Origin: Opisthorchis felineus
Lineage: Eukaryota; Platyhelminthes; Trematoda; Opisthorchiida; Opisthorchiidae
Assembly: GCA_004794785.1 (NCBI GenBank)
Contig: SJOL01007403.1
Location: 356,952 to 420,951 of the forward strand
DNA length: 64,000 nt
Reading direction: 5' to 3'
Shown here in pieces: positions 60,936 through 64,000 of the stretch (within the stretch, counting starts at the first letter, position 1; each line of letters starts with the position of its first letter). The notes beneath the pieces were generated by a model. It was not told the origin of the DNA and did not search any database. It was given only the letters and a program-made list of their open reading frames with translations. The position numbers were made by a program, and so were the translations under genes.

Positions 60936-63900
60936 CTTTAGTTTGACACCACGCTGTCGTAGTGTCTAAAGGGTTGCCGAGCAGAAAAGTTATATAGGCG
61001 CTTTGTGTGATGAACAGTATTCAGCTACTTGGTAACAAGCAAGTAATGGGCGAAAGATGTTCACCAGCTCATTATATTTCCAGACCTGCAGTTGCTTAAG
61101 GTGGTCAGCAAGGCTGATGATGACGTTCACCGCAATTTTTCCAATTCCAAAATGATTCAGTTAAGGTTGTTTGATCTGCCTAACCATATCTACCGCAAAA
61201 AGTCCACTAGTTTAACGATTCATAAAAACTTTTACCACACCTTGCTGTCGTCTCCTCTAGTGCGAAGAAACTTGCTTACCCTTTCCCCTATCTATATATG
61301 AACAGGAGGGGTGAGGGTCGGATTTGCAACGCGCTCTCGAGGGGCATAGTGTCCAGTACCTACCTTGGGGTCCTCTGCGTTTGAAAACCGCAGGCCGCAA
61401 TAAACGAATAGGATCACAAAGTGCTTTTCGGATGGCTTATGCAGATGGTCTGAAGTTGGCAATGATAAAGATAAATAAAGAGAGAGCTTAAATTTTCCCC
61501 GGAGGAGACTGAACTCATACTTATATTGTGACGAGTGGGGAACTGTATTCAATTTTTGAAGAAAGGACACACATCTTTACATCTTACATCTTTACATCTT
61601 ACATCTTTACTTAGGCCTCATTTGGGCAAAATGATGTATTATAACTCAGTGTGTTCAATTTGTAGGGTTGTATAGGTGAATTATTGTTTTCCAGTTGTAT
61701 ACTAAGACCGTCGTGCATATAGCCAAGAACAGGAAGCCAGTCAAAAAGATGATGGGCAAAATGACAATGTCGGTATGCTTTTGTGGCAGTCTGTTCCATA
61801 TTACGCACCGAGTCTTTGAATCACTATGGAATTTCAATGCAAAACCTCCGCAAGAAGGGTTGATAAGAGTCTCAAGGCTCAGCATATTAGGAATGAATAA
61901 TTAAAGAAGTCGCACACCCTGTAACTTCATGATTTTTTGACTGCTATTTGTAGCAGATTGCGCCATTTTTGAGAGCAGTGTATCGTCCGACGTTAAATCT
62001 GTTCTTTTGACGACGAAGTCTTGCCTAGAACTGATCACCTGGTAGAAAGAACCAATCTTTCTTAACCTCTGCAAATAAATAAACCTTTTGTAATAAGTTC
62101 TTCATGAGAGAGAAAACTCTGTCTCGCAGTTTCTGATGACTCAAAGTAGCAGTGTAGAACAACAGGATTGTGTTAATTCTGAGGGGTATTTCTGGCCAGT
62201 TTCAGCTAATGTTCATTAGCACAGAGCTGATTCTAACGCGTGAAAATCAAAGTGCGATGCAGCATGTCCTAAATACTTAGAGTGAAATGCATCCGGAAGT
62301 TAGCATTGTGCAAGCTTCTTCTTGGGTTGCAAAACACGTGGCCTGATTGAGCAGACTTAGCACATGCATAGAAGGCTTCAATAGTATCGATGCGAGTTGG
62401 CAGAAAGCTGGTTTGCAAAGACGCATTTTGCGCATCACCTGAGATTCACGGTGTCGGGCACTACTAGCCTCGTTAATCACTGAAGTGGATAAAGCTGTCC
62501 TCCATACTCCTGGAGGACATGAATTGCAAACAAAAAACAAAGTCTGATTGTTCATCTTAGTTCTTCGGCAACAAAATATACACTCTTCTGTTGCGAGAGG
62601 CAAAACCTTTTAAAACGGTTTGACTATGTACCGTATCACAGAACTGCCGACCAGCTATACTTTGTTGTGGTTATGTTAGTAACACCTGATATGGCTTACT
62701 GTGATGAAAAGCTGTACTCGAAGAAACTTCAACTCATTAAGAATGCTCTCCTGACTTGGAATTATATCGAGGAATAAGTGGGGTTAAGAAGACAGTGTAT
62801 GTGACCATTTCTAATAGCACTTCCAAAACACTGGCCTTTTGAATCCACTTGTCTCATCGCTTCACCCGGTGAACCTTCTTACGGATGTAAGAATGAATCT
62901 TGTCCAGATTGTGTCTGTTTTCAAAGGGATTAAGAGGTGAGCCCTAATATTACTGCATTAGCTTCGAAGCTTCAGTATATTATAATATGTGCAACAATAT
63001 TCGCTCGTACTGCTTGTCAAAATATTTCTCACAAGAGAAATTGCCCTTTTAAACCTATGATATATCAAGCCATTCCGAGGATTACCGTAGATTTCCTCTG
63101 CCCTTTCGTGAATTTTACACCTTTCCTCAGCGAGGCAAATCAGCTTCCTCACTCAGGTCTACATCAGGTCTACATCATCATCATCAGAGAATAAATGTTT
63201 ACAACAAAGCTCTGGTCCACTCCCAAAAACATAAGCCACACAAGCATTCTCAGGCTAATCAGGACTCATTTGGCGGAAAATTCCCGCAAAACTATAAATC
63301 CCGTTACTGTAATATACAAAAGCTTAATTATCCAGTTTTTTGTATGAAAAACCAACACAGAGACTATCAGGACCGAATATCAAGCAGCCGCTTCCTCCCA
63401 ATTGCTGTTTCTTGTTCCCTACTATGCGCTTAGCTACCAAAAATACCCGAAACTTTGTTGAGTAGCGCTCCAGAAGAATATTGTTTACTTGTGCTGTTTA
63501 GCAGCCCATTGCGGTCATAATATATGGGAAGAGTGGACATCCTTTTGTTGATAAGCAAGTAAAAATTATACCTGAATGCCACTTAATGAATGCGGTTTAA
63601 CACACATTGGTCTAAATTCGTCCAGAGATTGAGCAGTGGTGAAGAATCAGATGGTCATCCCTAATGTTCTACGATGCCGATGGAGGATCCAATATCTACC
63701 AAGTCGCGGGCTTGTTTTTTGCAATAACTGCAAAACAACTACAAAGCAATTATAACGCAATCCACTGCGCACTCATTCTTGATACAAGGTTGATGTGTAT
63801 TCCCAACCTCGAGCAACCATACCCTGCTTTGTCCACCTAATGATCCCTTGTCAGAAAAAACTGCGCACCAGATTACTCTACCAAGTTCAACCTCTTGTGG

Positions 63901-63946
63901 TTTGCCAGTGAGAAATACGTTTCCACTGTCACCCAGTACCAATTTT
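60936..63946 (-). CDS. Possible micro-exon-rich membrane protein gene (partial)
   Basis: Inferred exons in transcript order: 63946-63823, 62587-62439, 62068-62039, 61870-61703 (or from 61877), 61542-61521, 61449-61364, 60965-60936. From 62587 to 60965 all phases join. Exon sizes of 22 and 30 nt alternate with longer ones. Segments: GKPQEVELGRVIWCAVFSDK; a cysteine-rich exon with ECIFCCRRTK and VCNSCPPGVWRT, which recalls the CPPG of ephrin-receptor-like/TNFR-like cysteine-rich repeats; and DIVILPIIFLTGFLFLAICT, a clear membrane-spanning helix. Strong sites: CTCGCAACAG before 62587, GTTTATTTATTTGCAG before 62068, CATTGCCAACTTCAG before 61449 and GTAGGT after 61364. The 5' end is beyond the window, the 3' end is unresolved, and no homolog is recognised. 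Treat as a hypothesis. Confidence 0.28.
61364..61449 (-). CDS. Candidate exon with consensus splice sites
   Basis: 86 nt; the acceptor has a long pyrimidine tract ending CTTCAG and the donor is AAG-GTAGGT. Only one frame is open: HLHKPSEKHFVILFVYCGLR and FSNAEDPK. Function unknown. Confidence 0.35.
61571..61610 (+). repeat. Short tandem repeat, 15 bp unit
   Basis: ACATCTTTACATCTT is repeated about 2.7 times without mismatch. It would lie in an intron of the tentative minus-strand gene. Confidence 0.85.
62439..62587 (-). CDS. Candidate cysteine-rich exon
   Basis: 149 nt with an excellent acceptor (CTCTCGCAACAG) and donor (CAG-GTGATG). It encodes ECIFCCRRTKMNNQTLFFVC and NSCPPGVWRT, with five cysteines spaced as in an extracellular domain. 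It is the strongest single exon of the tentative minus-strand gene. Confidence 0.35.
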
Positions 63947-64000
63947 CTGGAATTTTGTAATCAAGTTTATCATTCCAACCATAACTCAAATTTGCTTCTC

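Overview
The window reads as nuclear DNA of a digenean trematode (fluke). Evidence: one clearly recognisable animal gene, ecdysoneless (ECD), with three 37-46 bp introns at its 5' end and introns of up to several kb towards its 3' end, as in flukes; many decayed non-LTR retrotransposon fragments with peptides typical of fluke endonuclease/reverse transcriptases; tRNA-derived SINEs; and Penelope-like element (PLE) remnants carrying a hammerhead-ribozyme motif. I cannot fix the genus. No bacterial features (operons, ribosome binding sites) are present, and most long open frames are retroelement debris or chance.

Layout. 1-1470: decayed plus-strand LINE interrupted by a SINE. 2193-22953: ECD on the plus strand, 13 coding exons that join in phase to about 865 codons and match the ECD family from N- to C-terminus. 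Its introns hold a minus-strand LINE fragment (about 7.9-9.17 kb), a PLE-type foldback repeat (9.37-9.76 kb), two copies of a second SINE family (5.9 and 17.0 kb), a scrap of LINE (15.39 kb) and a near full-length but dead LINE (17.6-20.65 kb) with a SINE nested in it.

22954-64000: no confidently identifiable gene. Two more plus-strand LINE remnants (31.7-33.65 and 36.8-38.5 kb), a minus-strand PLE reverse-transcriptase remnant (41.5-42.2 kb), PLE-like terminal repeats (49.58, 57.85 and 58.0-58.44 kb) and two further SINEs (44.4 and 48.4 kb) lie here. Two sets of short open segments bounded by good splice signals join in compatible phases and may be unrecognised genes: a plus-strand set (about 28.87-57.41 kb) and a minus-strand, micro-exon-rich set encoding a cysteine-rich segment and a transmembrane segment (about 60.94-63.95 kb). 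Both are inferences without family recognition.

ECD is the only gene with a known role: a nuclear/cytoplasmic adaptor linked to pre-mRNA splicing (PRPF8), R2TP/HSP90 and cell-cycle control. The rest is mainly a record of successive retroelement insertion. The most unusual signal is a hammerhead motif with an intact core on the minus strand at 58039-58079, next to a long inverted repeat; degenerate copies lie at 9.41 and 49.62 kb.
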